From the NCBI GenBank assembly GCA_025766275.1, contig JAFKAC010000105.1, positions 124,001 through 188,000 on the forward strand: a stretch of DNA of 64,000 bases, read 5' to 3'. Both the position numbers and the translations under genes were made by a program. This DNA is from Lactarius indigo. Lineage: Eukaryota > Basidiomycota > Agaricomycetes > Russulales > Russulaceae. The notes beneath the pieces were generated by a model. It was not told the origin of the DNA. It made no database searches and saw only the letters and a list, made by a program, of their open reading frames with translations. Shown piece after piece: positions 63,871-64,000 of this stretch. Positions within the stretch are counted from its first letter, which is position 1. Each line of letters opens with the position of its first letter.

Positions 63871-64000
63871 CTCTAATGATGTTTTCTTTTTTTTTTTTTT
63901 GTATACTCACGTGGGTCGTCGTCCTCATTGCTACTATCCAATTTACGTTTTGCTAACGACAGATTTGATTTTTCTAGGCTATGTCGATGGTCTCTCCCGT
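63871..64000. other. 3' flank of the Sec7/PH gene
   Basis: 130 bp with a T-tract (about 63883-63900). The window ends here. Confidence 0.5.

Overview
The window is nuclear DNA of a filamentous basidiomycete, most likely a saprotrophic agaricomycete. Genes are dense and cut by many 45-65 bp GT-AG introns, there are lineage-typical families (DUF6535 membrane protein, Crinkler/RHS-like NTPase, CACTA/Plavaka-like transposase), and two secreted class II haem peroxidases sit in tandem. Those peroxidases point to a white-rot or litter-decay lifestyle. No species can be named from the sequence alone.

Layout. 1-10.3 kb: a 5'-truncated protein kinase, NKAP, a degenerate DUF6535 gene, a Crinkler/RHS-like P-loop protein, ER-resident FKBP2 and, divergent from it, a cytochrome P450. 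The DUF6535 and Crinkler/RHS genes lie on a ~4.8 kb segment bracketed by two diverged direct copies of the NKAP/FKBP2 junction. 10.6-16.5 kb: a disordered 729-aa protein, an unresolved gene region and bleomycin hydrolase. 18-23.4 kb: two class II peroxidase genes of identical coding length, with a peroxidase exon relic near 26.5 kb. 25.2-25.8 kb: a J-domain protein. 27.6-36.4 kb: a decayed CACTA/Plavaka-like transposon with short inverted ends, a frameshifted transposase, a second decayed ORF and an apparently intact two-exon gene on the opposite strand. 37.8-45.4 kb: a mitochondrial BCKDK/PDK-type kinase and a 17-exon P5B ATPase (Ypk9/ATP13A2-like). 45.8-46.9 kb: a mucin-like single-pass membrane protein. 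47.6-50.8 kb: two HPD-motif paralogues flanking MIA40. 50.8-54.7 kb: gene-poor DNA. 54.7-58.0 kb: an iron-type alcohol dehydrogenase and a divergent flavin-reductase-fold gene. 58.6-63.9 kb: a very large Sec7/PH protein.

Functional links. Most neighbours are unrelated housekeeping genes. Plausible working units are the tandem peroxidases (extracellular lignin or Mn oxidation), FKBP2 and MIA40 (protein folding in the ER and in the mitochondrial intermembrane space), and the divergent Fe-ADH/flavin-reductase pair (possible aromatic catabolism). Exon joins were derived by hand from reading frame, splice consensus and family conservation; none is backed by transcripts.
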